Shown one piece after another: positions 8,098 to 15,996 of a stretch of DNA of 64,000 nucleotides. A program made the position numbers and the translations under genes. The notes under the pieces were generated by a model. The model was given only the letters and a program-made list of their open reading frames with translations. It searched no databases and was not told the origin of the DNA. Source of the stretch: CAKRJP01 sp963634745 (GTDB taxonomy: Bacteria; Bacillota; Clostridia; Lachnospirales; Lachnospiraceae); assembly GCA_963634745.1 (NCBI GenBank), contig CAVHCX010000010.1, positions 25,743 through 89,742 on the forward strand, written 5' to 3'. Numbering within the stretch: position 1 is the first letter of the stretch; each line of letters starts with the position of its first letter.

Positions 8098-8266
8098 TGT
8101 CTTGCACCTCCAATGCATAATATAAAAAAGTGGATAGCCATAGACTATCCACAATATCTGCGCAACAAATAAATTCTTATCATCTGTTATCAACAATATC
8201 AAACCATTAGTCACTCAATCGTGCTAAGGTGAGAGTGGATACTCTACTTTATTTTTTCCTCAAGCA
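8098..8266 (-). promoter_or_regulatory. L20-type leader of infC-rpmI-rplT with transcription attenuator
   Basis: The ~168-base leader contains a full intrinsic terminator ahead of infC: GTGGATAG / CTATCCAC (8130-8152) followed by six U (8124-8129). Upstream, UAUCCAC at 8235-8241 is exactly complementary to GUGGAUA of the terminator's 5' arm and could form an antiterminator. Between them are ACCUUAG / CUAAUGG and CACUC / GAGUG pairings. The layout matches the L20 leader known in Firmicutes, where L20 binding favours termination. I assign it by layout and operon; I could not run a covariance search. Confidence 0.75.
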
Positions 8267-8272
8267 ACAACT

Positions 8273-8301
8273 ACTTTACCATAGGCCAATCTAGTTGTCA
8301 A
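8273..8301 (-). promoter_or_regulatory. Promoter of the infC operon
   Basis: TTGACA (8296-8301), 17-base spacer, TAAAGT (8273-8278) with a TG one base before the -10. Confidence 0.7.
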
Positions 8302-8310
8302 GCTTTTTTG

Positions 8311-9186
8311 TCATTTATTATTTCGGTCTCCACCCATGCAAAAGATAGCCAAAACTCCCGGTCCCGTGTGTCCACCAATCACATTTCCGATATTATGGAT
8401 GAGAACTTCTTCAATCCCCATCTTTTTTCGAACCAGGTCTGCCATATATTCCGCTTCCTCCGGGCAGTCTCCATGGGTGATCATAACCAGATCGTTCTCC
8501 TTCCAGCAGGATGCCTGAGCCGCCGCTATATCTACCAATTTATGGATGGATTTTTTACGGCCTCTTACCTGGCCTACCATTTGAAGGGACCCGTCATAGT
8601 CCACATTTAAAATAGGCTTAATCTGCACCAGAGTTCCCATAATAGCTACCGCCTTGGATACGCGGCCGCCCCGGTGCAAATGATTGAGATCATCCACTGT
8701 AAAGTTGTGGCATACATGCATCTTATGGCTCTCAGCCCACTCAGCTGCCTCTTCGATGCTATAGCCTTCAGACTGGCGCTTTAAAACATAATAAAGAAGC
8801 AAGCCTTCTCCCATGCAGGCGCACTTGGTATCAATGACTATAATCTTTCGATCCGGATACTCTTCCCCTAACTCTTCGGCAGCAATCCGCATGCTATTAT
8901 AGGTTCCGCTGAGGGCGGAGGAAAATGCCAGATGCAAAACATCCTTCCCTTCTTTTAGCAAGGCTTCAAATCCCTCTCTTGCCTCCTCCGGGTTGATCTG
9001 AGAAGTTACGGGCAACTGTCCCTCTCTCATAAGATCAAAAAACTCCTTGGAGCTATATCCGGTCCGGTCTAAAAAAGTTTTATTATTAATTGTATAATGT
9101 AATGAAAAAACCGGAATCCCTTTATCTTCCAACCAACTAGCAGGTAAATCTACCGTACTATTTACAGTAACTACATAATCGCTCAT
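8311..9186 (-). CDS. DegV family fatty-acid-binding protein
   Basis: A 291-residue protein with the DegV layout: N-terminal VTVNSTVDLPASW, the TSQINPEEA and LAFSSALSGTYNS motifs that bind the fatty-acid carboxylate, and a C-terminal domain with DLNHLHRGGRVSKA. Relatives (FakB) hand exogenous fatty acids to the kinase FakA for phosphorylation. No fakA gene is in the window. Cytoplasmic. The exact lipid is not readable from sequence. Confidence 0.92.
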   Translation of the reverse strand: MSDYVVTVNSTVDLPASWLEDKGIPVFSLHYTINNKTFLDRTGYSSKEFFDLMREGQLPVTSQINPEEAREGFEALLKEGKDVLHLAFSSALSGTYNSMRIAAEELGEEYPDRKIIVIDTKCACMGEGLLLYYVLKRQSEGYSIEEAAEWAESHKMHVCHNFTVDDLNHLHRGGRVSKAVAIMGTLVQIKPILNVDYDGSLQMVGQVRGRKKSIHKLVDIAAAQASCWKENDLVMITHGDCPEEAEYMADLVRKKMGIEEVLIHNIGNVIGGHTGPGVLAIFCMGGDRNNK

Positions 9187-9228
9187 TCAAACTCCCCCTC
9201 AAAATCTGTCGGATCCTAGTCTAAGCTT

Positions 9229-9744
9229 CTACTTAGTCGTACTTCCAAATCCTCCATTGCGGACATCAGTTACATCATCGTCTAAAGTAATTCCGTATTC
9301 CAAGAAAATTCCTTGCATAAATCCGGTTCCTTGCGGAACCTTCACGGTCTTTCCCTCATTGGTATCATTGGTGATCTTTGCAAAAATATGTCCTTCATTA
9401 TCTGAATAAAAATAATCACTGTCAATAATACCTACTGTATTATTGAGCTGCAGGCGATATTTAAACCCCAATCCACTTCTTGGATAAAGCTTTAATACCC
9501 AATCATTTTCCATCTTGGCTCGAATGCCTGTAGGAACCTTTAAGGTCTCTCCCGGTGCCAGTTCTAAATCTAGCGGTGCAAAAAAGTCATAGCCTGCAGA
9601 ACCTGAGGTTGCCCGTCTTGGAAGCTTAATCTCCTCATATACCTTCAGGACCTCCTGATCAGGGGCTTCCCCGTAAGTATCTATATATGCTTCCTTATAT
9701 TGTTCAAAACTTACCTTCATAAATTCTGCAATTCTCTTTGCCAT
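9229..9744 (-). CDS. dut: dUTP diphosphatase-like protein
   Basis: About 171 residues. Trimeric dUTPase motifs are visible in order: RATSGSAGYDFFA (motif 1), YPRSGLGFKY (2), NNTVGIIDSDY with the catalytic Asp (3), a motif-4 region ending in PQGTGFMQ, and RNGGFGSTTK (5). The enzyme removes dUTP and makes dUMP for thymidylate synthesis. A 38-residue N-terminal helical extension precedes motif 1, longer than in standard Dut, as is usual for clostridial and phage-like versions. The start at ATG 9744 is nine bases after AAGGGG; ATG 9750 is too close to it. Confidence 0.85.
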   Translation of the reverse strand: MAKRIAEFMKVSFEQYKEAYIDTYGEAPDQEVLKVYEEIKLPRRATSGSAGYDFFAPLDLELAPGETLKVPTGIRAKMENDWVLKLYPRSGLGFKYRLQLNNTVGIIDSDYFYSDNEGHIFAKITNDTNEGKTVKVPQGTGFMQGIFLEYGITLDDDVTDVRNGGFGSTTK

Positions 9745-9787
9745 CTTCATTTACCCCTTCAAAGCTTCCCGAACAAAATCTTGTCTA

Positions 9788-10561
9788 TTAATTACCACAC
9801 TCAATACTGATCTCGTTAAAGAGTTTTAAAATCTCGTCTACACCCATTCGACTCTTTTCTTCATTCTTCTTATCAAGAATCGCCTCGCCCTGGTGCATCA
9901 TCACAATACGGTTTCCATATTCTACCGCATATCTAAGATTGTGGGTGACCATAATGGTGGTCAGTTTCTTCTCTTTTACGATCTTGTCTGTCAATTCCAT
10001 TATAAGCTCTGCCGTCTTGGGGTCAAGAGCCGCTGTATGTTCATCTAAGATTAAAAATTCAATAGGGGTCAATGTGGACATAAGAAGGGCCATAGCCTGG
10101 CGCTGGCCTCCGGAAAGAACTCCCACCTTCATATCCAGCTTGTCTTCCAGTCCAAGATTCAACTGGCGAAGTTGTTCTTTGTAATAGTCAATACGAGCCT
10201 TGTTGGTACCTCTCCCCAGACCATACATCCGTCCCTTGTTGTCTGCCAAGGACATATTCTCTAAGATGGTCATAGAAGGGCAGGTTCCCATGGCAGGATT
10301 TTGATAAACTCTTCCGATTTTTGAACTTCTCTGGAACTCCTTTAGCTTTCCGATATCCTGGCCGTCCACAAGGATCTGACCCGCATCCACAGGAATACTT
10401 CCACAAATAAGGTTCAACATGGATGTTTTTCCCGATCCATTACTTCCTACTACAGAAACAAATTCCCCATCCTCAATCTTTAAATTAAATCCATGAAAGA
10501 GACACATTTCATTCACTGTCCCCGGATTATAATACTTCATTATATCTTTTAATTCAAGCAT
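9788..10561 (-). CDS. trpZ: ABC transporter ATP-binding protein, putative tryptophan uptake
   Basis: A 257-residue ATPase with Walker A GSNGSGKTSM, signature LSGGQRQAM, Walker B FLILDEHTAAL and the H-loop VTHNLRY. It ends the operon trpX-trpY-trpZ and its start overlaps the permease gene's end by 8 bases, which suggests translational coupling. It energises the permease TrpY. The tryptophan assignment is an inference from the UGG T-box upstream of the operon, which matches the TrpXYZ transporters predicted in other Firmicutes. The gene symbols are used in that sense. Confidence 0.85.
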   Translation of the reverse strand: MLELKDIMKYYNPGTVNEMCLFHGFNLKIEDGEFVSVVGSNGSGKTSMLNLICGSIPVDAGQILVDGQDIGKLKEFQRSSKIGRVYQNPAMGTCPSMTILENMSLADNKGRMYGLGRGTNKARIDYYKEQLRQLNLGLEDKLDMKVGVLSGGQRQAMALLMSTLTPIEFLILDEHTAALDPKTAELIMELTDKIVKEKKLTTIMVTHNLRYAVEYGNRIVMMHQGEAILDKKNEEKSRMGVDEILKLFNEISIECGN

Positions 10562-11435
10562 TTCCCTTCACCTTAGTCTTTCTTCCATTGCTGATGATCA
10601 AAATTACTAAGAACAATACAGCTGTGATCAGTTTCATAGCCTGTGGTTCAAAATTCTTAAGGGCGATTGCCACACAGGCCTTATAAATAATAGATCCGAT
10701 CAAAACCGCTGTTGTGGTTTTTACAAAAGTAACCTTCTTAAAAATACTGATTCCGATAATCACACTGGCCAGTCCGATGACCATTGCTCCGGTTCCGGAG
10801 GAAATCTCAAAGACCCGCTCCTCCTGGGCAAAGATACAGCCGGATAAACATACCAAGCCGTTGGAAATGGCAAGTCCCATAATCTTTACATTTCCCTCTG
10901 CCTTGGCAAGGGAGGTAACTAATTTCGGGTTATCTCCTACCGCCCGAAGGAGGTAGCCGGACTTGGTCTCCATATAAAGGTCCAAAAGGACCTTACAAAG
11001 AAGGGCTAAAACAAAGATCACTGCCAGGGTCTTATATGAAGATAAGGATTCCGGAAAGATCCCATTTATGAAGCTATTATTAAAAATGGTCTCCTTTGAA
11101 AATAAAGGAACATTGGAAGAACCAGCAATATAGAGGTTGATGGTCCAAAGTCCTGTCATCATGATAACTCCGGATAAGAGGTCTCTGACTTTACACTTTA
11201 CATGAATCAAGCCGGTACAGATACCGGCAACTACTCCTACTAAAAATGCGATTGGAAGGGTTAAAAACGGATTCATTCCCTTGGTAATAAGAGCGGCAGT
11301 AACTGCCGCTCCTAAAGGGAAACTTCCATCTACCGTAAGGTCCGGGAAGTTTAAGATTTTATAGGTAATATAAAGTCCCAAACCTAGGATTCCATAAATT
11401 AATCCTTGTTCGATTATGGTAATTGCAAAACTCAT
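10554..11435 (-). CDS. trpY: ABC transporter permease, putative tryptophan uptake
   Basis: A 293-residue integral membrane protein with about eight hydrophobic segments (for example GLIYGILGLGLYITY near the start and AVLFLVILIISNG near the end). It belongs to the branched-chain/TrpY-like permease superfamily (LivHM-type), with the coupling-helix region around GDNPKLVTSLAKAEG. It pairs with the lipoprotein TrpX and the ATPase TrpZ. The substrate is inferred from the T-box upstream. Confidence 0.85.
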   Translation of the reverse strand: MSFAITIIEQGLIYGILGLGLYITYKILNFPDLTVDGSFPLGAAVTAALITKGMNPFLTLPIAFLVGVVAGICTGLIHVKCKVRDLLSGVIMMTGLWTINLYIAGSSNVPLFSKETIFNNSFINGIFPESLSSYKTLAVIFVLALLCKVLLDLYMETKSGYLLRAVGDNPKLVTSLAKAEGNVKIMGLAISNGLVCLSGCIFAQEERVFEISSGTGAMVIGLASVIIGISIFKKVTFVKTTTAVLIGSIIYKACVAIALKNFEPQAMKLITAVLFLVILIISNGRKTKVKGNA

Positions 11436-11498
11436 GGATGTCTCCTTTTCATCTGTTCTCTCTTAGATCTACTCACTTAGATCTTCTCGCTTAGATAT

Positions 11499-12545
11499 TT
11501 ACTCTGCAGAGGATTCTGTGATCTCATCAAAGCTTTCCACTGCACTGTCTTTTAGATCACTTGGCACCTCAATTCCAAGATTCTCTGCAACCTTTGTATT
11601 TACATAAAATCCCGGCTCTGTGATAGTTTCGTAGTTCATTTCTGAAGCACTCTTTTCTCCCTTTAAGATCTGGGCTGCCATCTTACCGGTCTGCTGTCCT
11701 AAGGCTACATAATCAATACCCTCCGCTGCAAGGCATCCGATTTTCACCTGCTCGATCTCGCTTCCGAATACCGGCACGTTTTTGCTGTTTGCCTTATCCA
11801 AAATAGTCGGAAGAGAAGAAACTACGGTATTGTCTGTCAGATTGGTAATACAGTCTACTTCACCTACCAGCTCTTCTGCCGCAAGAGGAATATCTGCAGT
11901 AGTTGAGATTCCCTTTGTAACCAACTCAAATCCGTAATCATCTACCAAATCCTCATATTCCTTGATAGCTGCTACTGAGTTTGCCTCGCTGGTTGTATAC
12001 ATAATGCCCAACTTCTTTGCCTTTGGAAGCATCTGACGGATCATCTTTAACTGGGCCTCTACGGGAAGCTTATCAGAAGTTCCGGTCACTTCTCCAACAG
12101 ATGTGCCATCCTCATTTGCCAGCTCTGCTGCCACCGGATCTGTAATTGCTGTATAAACCACAGGAATGCCTGCAGACTCTGCTGCATTATAGGCTGCCTG
12201 GGCTGCCGGTGTTGCAATGGCACAGATCATATCTACTTTATCAGATACAAAGGCATCTGCGATCTGTGAGGAAGTTCCCATATCTGATGCAGAATTCTTA
12301 TACTCTACATTGAGGTTTTCACCCTCTACAAAGCCTTCTTCTTCCAGTCCTTCTAAAAATCCTTCTCTACAGTTATCCAAAGAGCCATGCTCTGCAAACT
12401 GAGAGATTCCGATGGTAACCACATCCTCGGAAGAAGCACTGCTGCTATCTGATGAAGCAGAACTGCCGGACTCGCTTCCACATCCCATTGCCATTGAAGT
12501 TACAAGTGCTGCTGTTAATAATACTGTTACTAATTTTTTTCTCAT
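11499..12545 (-). CDS. trpX: ABC transporter substrate-binding lipoprotein, putative tryptophan-binding
   Basis: About 348 residues. The N-terminus MRKKLVTVLLTAALVTSMAMGC is a lipoprotein signal peptide with the lipidated Cys in SMAMGC, followed by a Ser-rich tether. The rest is a periplasmic-binding-type fold of the ABC_sub_bind (PF04392) family, with the landmarks IGISQFAEHGSLD, PVVYTAITDPVAAEL and KKLGIMYTTSE. I start it at ATG 12545 after AGAGGAAAAATC; the frame extends upstream toward the T-box without a plausible start. First gene of the operon after the T-box. Confidence 0.88.
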   Translation of the reverse strand: MRKKLVTVLLTAALVTSMAMGCGSESGSSASSDSSSASSEDVVTIGISQFAEHGSLDNCREGFLEGLEEEGFVEGENLNVEYKNSASDMGTSSQIADAFVSDKVDMICAIATPAAQAAYNAAESAGIPVVYTAITDPVAAELANEDGTSVGEVTGTSDKLPVEAQLKMIRQMLPKAKKLGIMYTTSEANSVAAIKEYEDLVDDYGFELVTKGISTTADIPLAAEELVGEVDCITNLTDNTVVSSLPTILDKANSKNVPVFGSEIEQVKIGCLAAEGIDYVALGQQTGKMAAQILKGEKSASEMNYETITEPGFYVNTKVAENLGIEVPSDLKDSAVESFDEITESSAE

Positions 12546-12681
12546 GATTTTTCCTCTTTCCCAATTTGATATAGTATTGATGTTTCTTCCTCCATTAGCC
12601 AGAAGAAAGAAAAGTTCCTGCATAAGCCAGTAAATCCTATTCTCATTTGTTTTCCGGGAGGATTTATACATCCCATAAAAC

Positions 12682-12981
12682 AAAAAAGTCTCAGATATCT
12701 AAATAGATATCTGAGACGGTAATTACAAGAATAATTATCGCGGTACCACTCAAATTGACGGATGTCCACTCTTATGATGTACTAACATACACTCCTGATT
12801 GATAACGGGTTCGGTTCCCGACAAGCCATACTCTTATGCATCTGTAGATTCTAAGCATAATTTCAAGCTGCCCTCGAAAGTCCATTCAACAACGATCTTA
12901 ATATGACAATTCCACCATCTGTCACTCTCTAGCATCTCGATTCGCTATCTACTACTCTTTCTCAACGGTTTGCTCTTATTG
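12682..12981 (-). promoter_or_regulatory. T-box riboswitch, predicted tRNA-Trp specific (UGG specifier)
   Basis: On the minus strand: a stem I region with AGTAG, GCGAATCGAGATGC and GATGGTGGAA landmarks; a specifier-loop 3' side reading GAA-UGG-A-C-UUUCGAG, with UGG at 12882-12884; the T-box itself, AATTTGAGTGGTACCGCG at 12739-12756; and a terminator with a perfect 13-bp stem (12688-12717) and six U (12682-12687). Uncharged tRNA-Trp would stabilise the antiterminator and turn on the transporter genes. The specifier reading is by alignment to the usual position before A-C(C)-UUU.GAG. Confidence 0.88.
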
Positions 12982-12987
12982 GTTAAT

Positions 12988-13016
12988 ACTTTACACAAGT
13001 AAATTCTTTTTGTCAA
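12988..13016 (-). promoter_or_regulatory. Promoter of the T-box/trpXYZ operon
   Basis: TTGACA (13011-13016), 17-base spacer, TAAAGT (12988-12993); transcription would start near 12981, at the beginning of T-box stem I. Confidence 0.75.
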
Positions 13017-13043
13017 CCCAAAAATTTTATCAAAAGTTTAAAT

Positions 13044-13895
13044 TCAAACGTTTAAAAGTTCCACACTCTTAAGAACATGCTTGGCCAAGACAGAGGTAGT
13101 AACACTTCCTACCCCGCGAGGTACGGGGCTTATGTATGCGGCCTTCTTTTCTGCCGCCTCATAATCCACATCTCCGCAGAGATTTCCGTTTTCATCCACA
13201 TTAATTCCTACATCGGCGACGATGGCTCCTTCTCCTACCATATCACCCGTGATCATCCTTGCCTTTCCTGCAGCTGCCACCAAGACCTCTGCCTCTCTTA
13301 AGGTTCCGGGAAGATCCTTTGTCCTTGTATGGCAGATGGTGACGGTTGCATTCTTTTTCAGCATGAGCATGGCCAAGGGTCTGCCAACTACCATGCTTCT
13401 TCCCACGATAGCCACCTTTTTCCCGGTCAGGTCGATCTGATAATAATCAAGCATTTCCATCACAGCCTCAGCTGTACAGGGGGCATGTCCGGATGTATCC
13501 CCGGAAAATACCTTGGCCATATTGACCGGGCTCATACCATCCACATCCTTATAGGGATTGATCATCATGCGCAAGGGGTCCTCGTTTAAATGCTTTGGCA
13601 GGGGACGGAATAATAAAATACCGTGAACCTCAGGATCCGCATTGATCTGGCCAAAGCTTTCTTCTAATTCTTCCTGGCTAATATCTTCAGGAAGCTCCAC
13701 CACTTTACAGTCAATGCCTGTAAGTTCCATACGTTTTTTTGCACCACGCTCGTAGGCCAAGTCATCCTCCCTAGCTCCTACCCTTATGATAGTAAGGTTG
13801 GGGACTAGGCCACTTTTTTTCCACTCTTCTACTTTTTCAATCATCTGGGTTTTCATGGCTTTTGCCACTTCCACCCCCAACATAGATTCTGCCAT
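13044..13895 (-). CDS. folD: Methylene-THF dehydrogenase FolD, cyclohydrolase residues replaced
   Basis: A 283-residue FolD-family protein. The NADP-binding half is normal (GKKVAIVGRSMVVGRPLAMLM, PVPRGVGSVTTSVLAKH) and the folate-site DVDG is present (Asp119). In the catalytic half the usual Y-x-x-x-K is YERGA: Tyr48 is kept but the lysine position (E. coli Lys54) is Ala52, with Lys only at 53 and 54. The usual VQLPLP reads LFRPLP, so the Gln98 position is Phe96. Both residues are needed for cyclohydrolase activity in studied enzymes. I infer a dehydrogenase-only enzyme. The upstream fchA gene, 35 bases away, would supply the cyclohydrolase step. Confidence 0.93.
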   Translation of the reverse strand: MAESMLGVEVAKAMKTQMIEKVEEWKKSGLVPNLTIIRVGAREDDLAYERGAKKRMELTGIDCKVVELPEDISQEELEESFGQINADPEVHGILLFRPLPKHLNEDPLRMMINPYKDVDGMSPVNMAKVFSGDTSGHAPCTAEAVMEMLDYYQIDLTGKKVAIVGRSMVVGRPLAMLMLKKNATVTICHTRTKDLPGTLREAEVLVAAAGKARMITGDMVGEGAIVADVGINVDENGNLCGDVDYEAAEKKAAYISPVPRGVGSVTTSVLAKHVLKSVELLNV

Positions 13896-13930
13896 TGATT
13901 CTAAAACTCCTTTTTTATTAAATGCAAGAA

Positions 13931-14581
13931 TTATTTTAAGCTTGCAACTACATTCCCATATACCTGGCTTTCCAGGTCCCTTGCCTTCTGAATCAGATTT
14001 TCCGCCTTCTCATTTAAGGCTTCTGCCTGATCCCGTTTTTTCATAGATTTGGTATTTATAAATACATTCAAGGAAGCGCTCTCCACTGCCGCTCTGGCAA
14101 ATAAGATTCCTACCCCTACATCACTGATGGCCATTTTGCTTCCCTTCTCTCCAAGTACCTTCAGAAGCTCCATAACCTGATACATAAGGTCCATGGACTC
14201 AAGGGGAACGATACTTGCAGTATAGAGGGCCTCCTCCATGACTTTAGCCTTGTAGCCTTTCTCCTCCTCGGTCTCTTTCGGAAGCGAGTAGGCTTTTGCC
14301 AAAGGTTCAAAGGCTTCTGCATCCTTATCAACATAGTCCACCAGCCGGTCTCTTAAAGCTTGCAGCTTGTCTCTTACTTCCACGACCTCTTCTTCCACGT
14401 CCTTATAGGTTTTCTTTCCTACCGTGAGGTTTGCCACCATCATTCCCAGGGCTCCTGCTAAGGCTCCCACTGCAGAGGCCGCACCGCCGCCTCCCGGAAC
14501 CGGTGCCTTGGACGATAACATTTCAATAAATTCACAGGCATTTTGGTCTAACATCCTGCCCTTTTCATTTTTTAATTCCAT
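13931..14581 (-). CDS. fchA: Methenyl-THF cyclohydrolase / cyclodeaminase family protein FchA
   Basis: A 216-residue, mostly helical protein of the formiminotransferase-cyclodeaminase C-terminal family. The signature is KAPVPGGGGAASAVGALAGALGMMVANLTVGKK near residues 26-58. FchA hydrolyses methenyl-THF to formyl-THF in clostridial one-carbon metabolism; the same fold also deaminates formimino-THF. The start at 14581 is 6 bases after the MATE gene's stop; an alternative ATG at codon 10 has a purine-rich leader and would give a length closer to short family members. Its position directly before a FolD with lost cyclohydrolase residues supports the cyclohydrolase role. Confidence 0.88.
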   Translation of the reverse strand: MELKNEKGRMLDQNACEFIEMLSSKAPVPGGGGAASAVGALAGALGMMVANLTVGKKTYKDVEEEVVEVRDKLQALRDRLVDYVDKDAEAFEPLAKAYSLPKETEEEKGYKAKVMEEALYTASIVPLESMDLMYQVMELLKVLGEKGSKMAISDVGVGILFARAAVESASLNVFINTKSMKKRDQAEALNEKAENLIQKARDLESQVYGNVVASLK

Positions 14582-14587
14582 ATACGT

Positions 14588-15937
14588 TTACCCTATTCTT
14601 CTTACTTTGCGTCTTACATAAACAAAACATACTAGCTGCATGAGGATTGTGATAATCCAAGATACCGGATAGGACAAAAACAAAAATGCAAGACTTCTAT
14701 GGCTCGGAAAGAGTCCATAGATCCAAACAATTCTGGTTCCCACAGTTCCGATAATAGATAAAATCATAGGCACTGTAGAAAATCCCATCCCTCTGAGGGC
14801 TCCCGGAAACAGGTCCATAAGTCCACAGAAAAAGTAGGTAGTGGTTGTAAAAGACAATATTTCCATACCACATGCTACAACCTTTTGCTGGTCGGTATAA
14901 ATATGCAGGAGCTGATTTCCAAAAAAGAAGGCCAAGCCCCCCATAACAAGGGAAATTCCGACCGACAGGATCATACAGTCCCTAAGGACCCGGTCCATTC
15001 GCTTAAATTTTCGAAGGCCATAGTTCTGACTGGTGAAACTCATGCAGGCCTGGGTGACTGCATTTACCGAGAAATACAAAAATCCCAAAATATTATTGGC
15101 CGCTGTATAACCTGCCATAGCCGTCGATCCAAAGGAATTTACCGAGGACTGTAAGAGCGCATTGGAAATATTAATAACCGTACTCTGGATCCCCGCAGGA
15201 ATTCCCACCTGGAAAATCTGCTTTAGATAGGCCCCCTTTATAGTCAGCTTTCGAAAGCGAAACTGATAGGACCCATCGGAAAGGTAGAGACAGCGCAGTA
15301 CCAAGACTCCGGACACAAGCTGAGATGCCACCGTTCCGATGGCCACACCGGCGACTCCCAAATGAAAGACAATCACCAGGATCAGATTCAGGGCAGTATT
15401 CATAAGACCTGCCACGATCAAAAATATCAGGGGTCTTTTGGTATCACCCACTGCTCTTAGGATCGAAGCCCCGTAGTTGTAAACCATAAAAAAGGGCATT
15501 CCTAGAAAATAGATCCGCATATACAAGGTCGACTGACCAATAATATGGTCCGGGGTTCCCATAATTTTAAGAGCAAATGGGGAAAGTGTCAATCCCATAA
15601 AGGTCATAAAGATTCCGCTGAAGATAGCGAACAATATGGCAGTATGCACCGTATCAGACATCTCCTGCCCCTTGCCTGTCGCATAAAATCTAGCCGCCAA
15701 CACATTGGCTCCCAGAGATATTCCTATAAACAAGTTAATAAAAACTGCAATCAAAGCCGTGGTAGCACCTACCGCTGCCAGGGCATCACTTCCACTAAAT
15801 CTTCCCACTACAATAATATCCACTGCATTAAATGTTAATTGCAGCATACTGGATATCATTAAGGGAATGGAAAAGGATATGAGCTTATCCATGATCGAGC
15901 CATTGCACATATCAATCTCAAATTTTTTACTGCTCAC
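14588..15937 (-). CDS. MATE family efflux transporter
   Basis: About 450 residues with twelve hydrophobic segments in two halves. The N-terminal KFEIDMCNGSIMDKLISFSIP and FNAVDIIVVGRFSG blocks are typical of the NorM/DinF-like MATE proteins of Clostridia, which export organic compounds by cation antiport. I start at GTG 15937, six bases after GGGGGAG. The in-frame ATG at 15985 would include part of the preceding terminator hairpin. The operon order MATE-fchA-folD is by close spacing only; no functional link is implied. The substrate is unknown. Confidence 0.88.
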   Translation of the reverse strand: MSSKKFEIDMCNGSIMDKLISFSIPLMISSMLQLTFNAVDIIVVGRFSGSDALAAVGATTALIAVFINLFIGISLGANVLAARFYATGKGQEMSDTVHTAILFAIFSGIFMTFMGLTLSPFALKIMGTPDHIIGQSTLYMRIYFLGMPFFMVYNYGASILRAVGDTKRPLIFLIVAGLMNTALNLILVIVFHLGVAGVAIGTVASQLVSGVLVLRCLYLSDGSYQFRFRKLTIKGAYLKQIFQVGIPAGIQSTVINISNALLQSSVNSFGSTAMAGYTAANNILGFLYFSVNAVTQACMSFTSQNYGLRKFKRMDRVLRDCMILSVGISLVMGGLAFFFGNQLLHIYTDQQKVVACGMEILSFTTTTYFFCGLMDLFPGALRGMGFSTVPMILSIIGTVGTRIVWIYGLFPSHRSLAFLFLSYPVSWIITILMQLVCFVYVRRKVRRIG

Positions 15938-15962
15938 GATTTTCTCCCCCAAGCTTAAATGA

Positions 15963-15985
15963 AATGGCAGCCATAAAGCTGCCAT
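15963..15985 (-). terminator. Probable terminator after the C1 peptidase gene
   Basis: ATGGCAGC / GCTGCCAT stem followed on the minus strand by a T-rich but interrupted run (TTTCATTT). Confidence 0.55.
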
Positions 15986-15996
15986 TCAAAATTCTA

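Noticed and set aside
8098..8214. Upstream extension of infC
   Set aside because: It would translate the attenuator hairpin; the AUU start with GGAGG is far better supported.
12546..12683. N-terminal extension of trpX into the T-box
   Set aside because: The lipoprotein signal peptide and ribosome binding site fix the start at 12545; the extension runs into the riboswitch terminator.
12688..12717. Long perfect inverted repeat that could be an insertion-sequence end
   Set aside because: It is the terminator of the T-box: a T-run follows and the T-box sequence lies just upstream.
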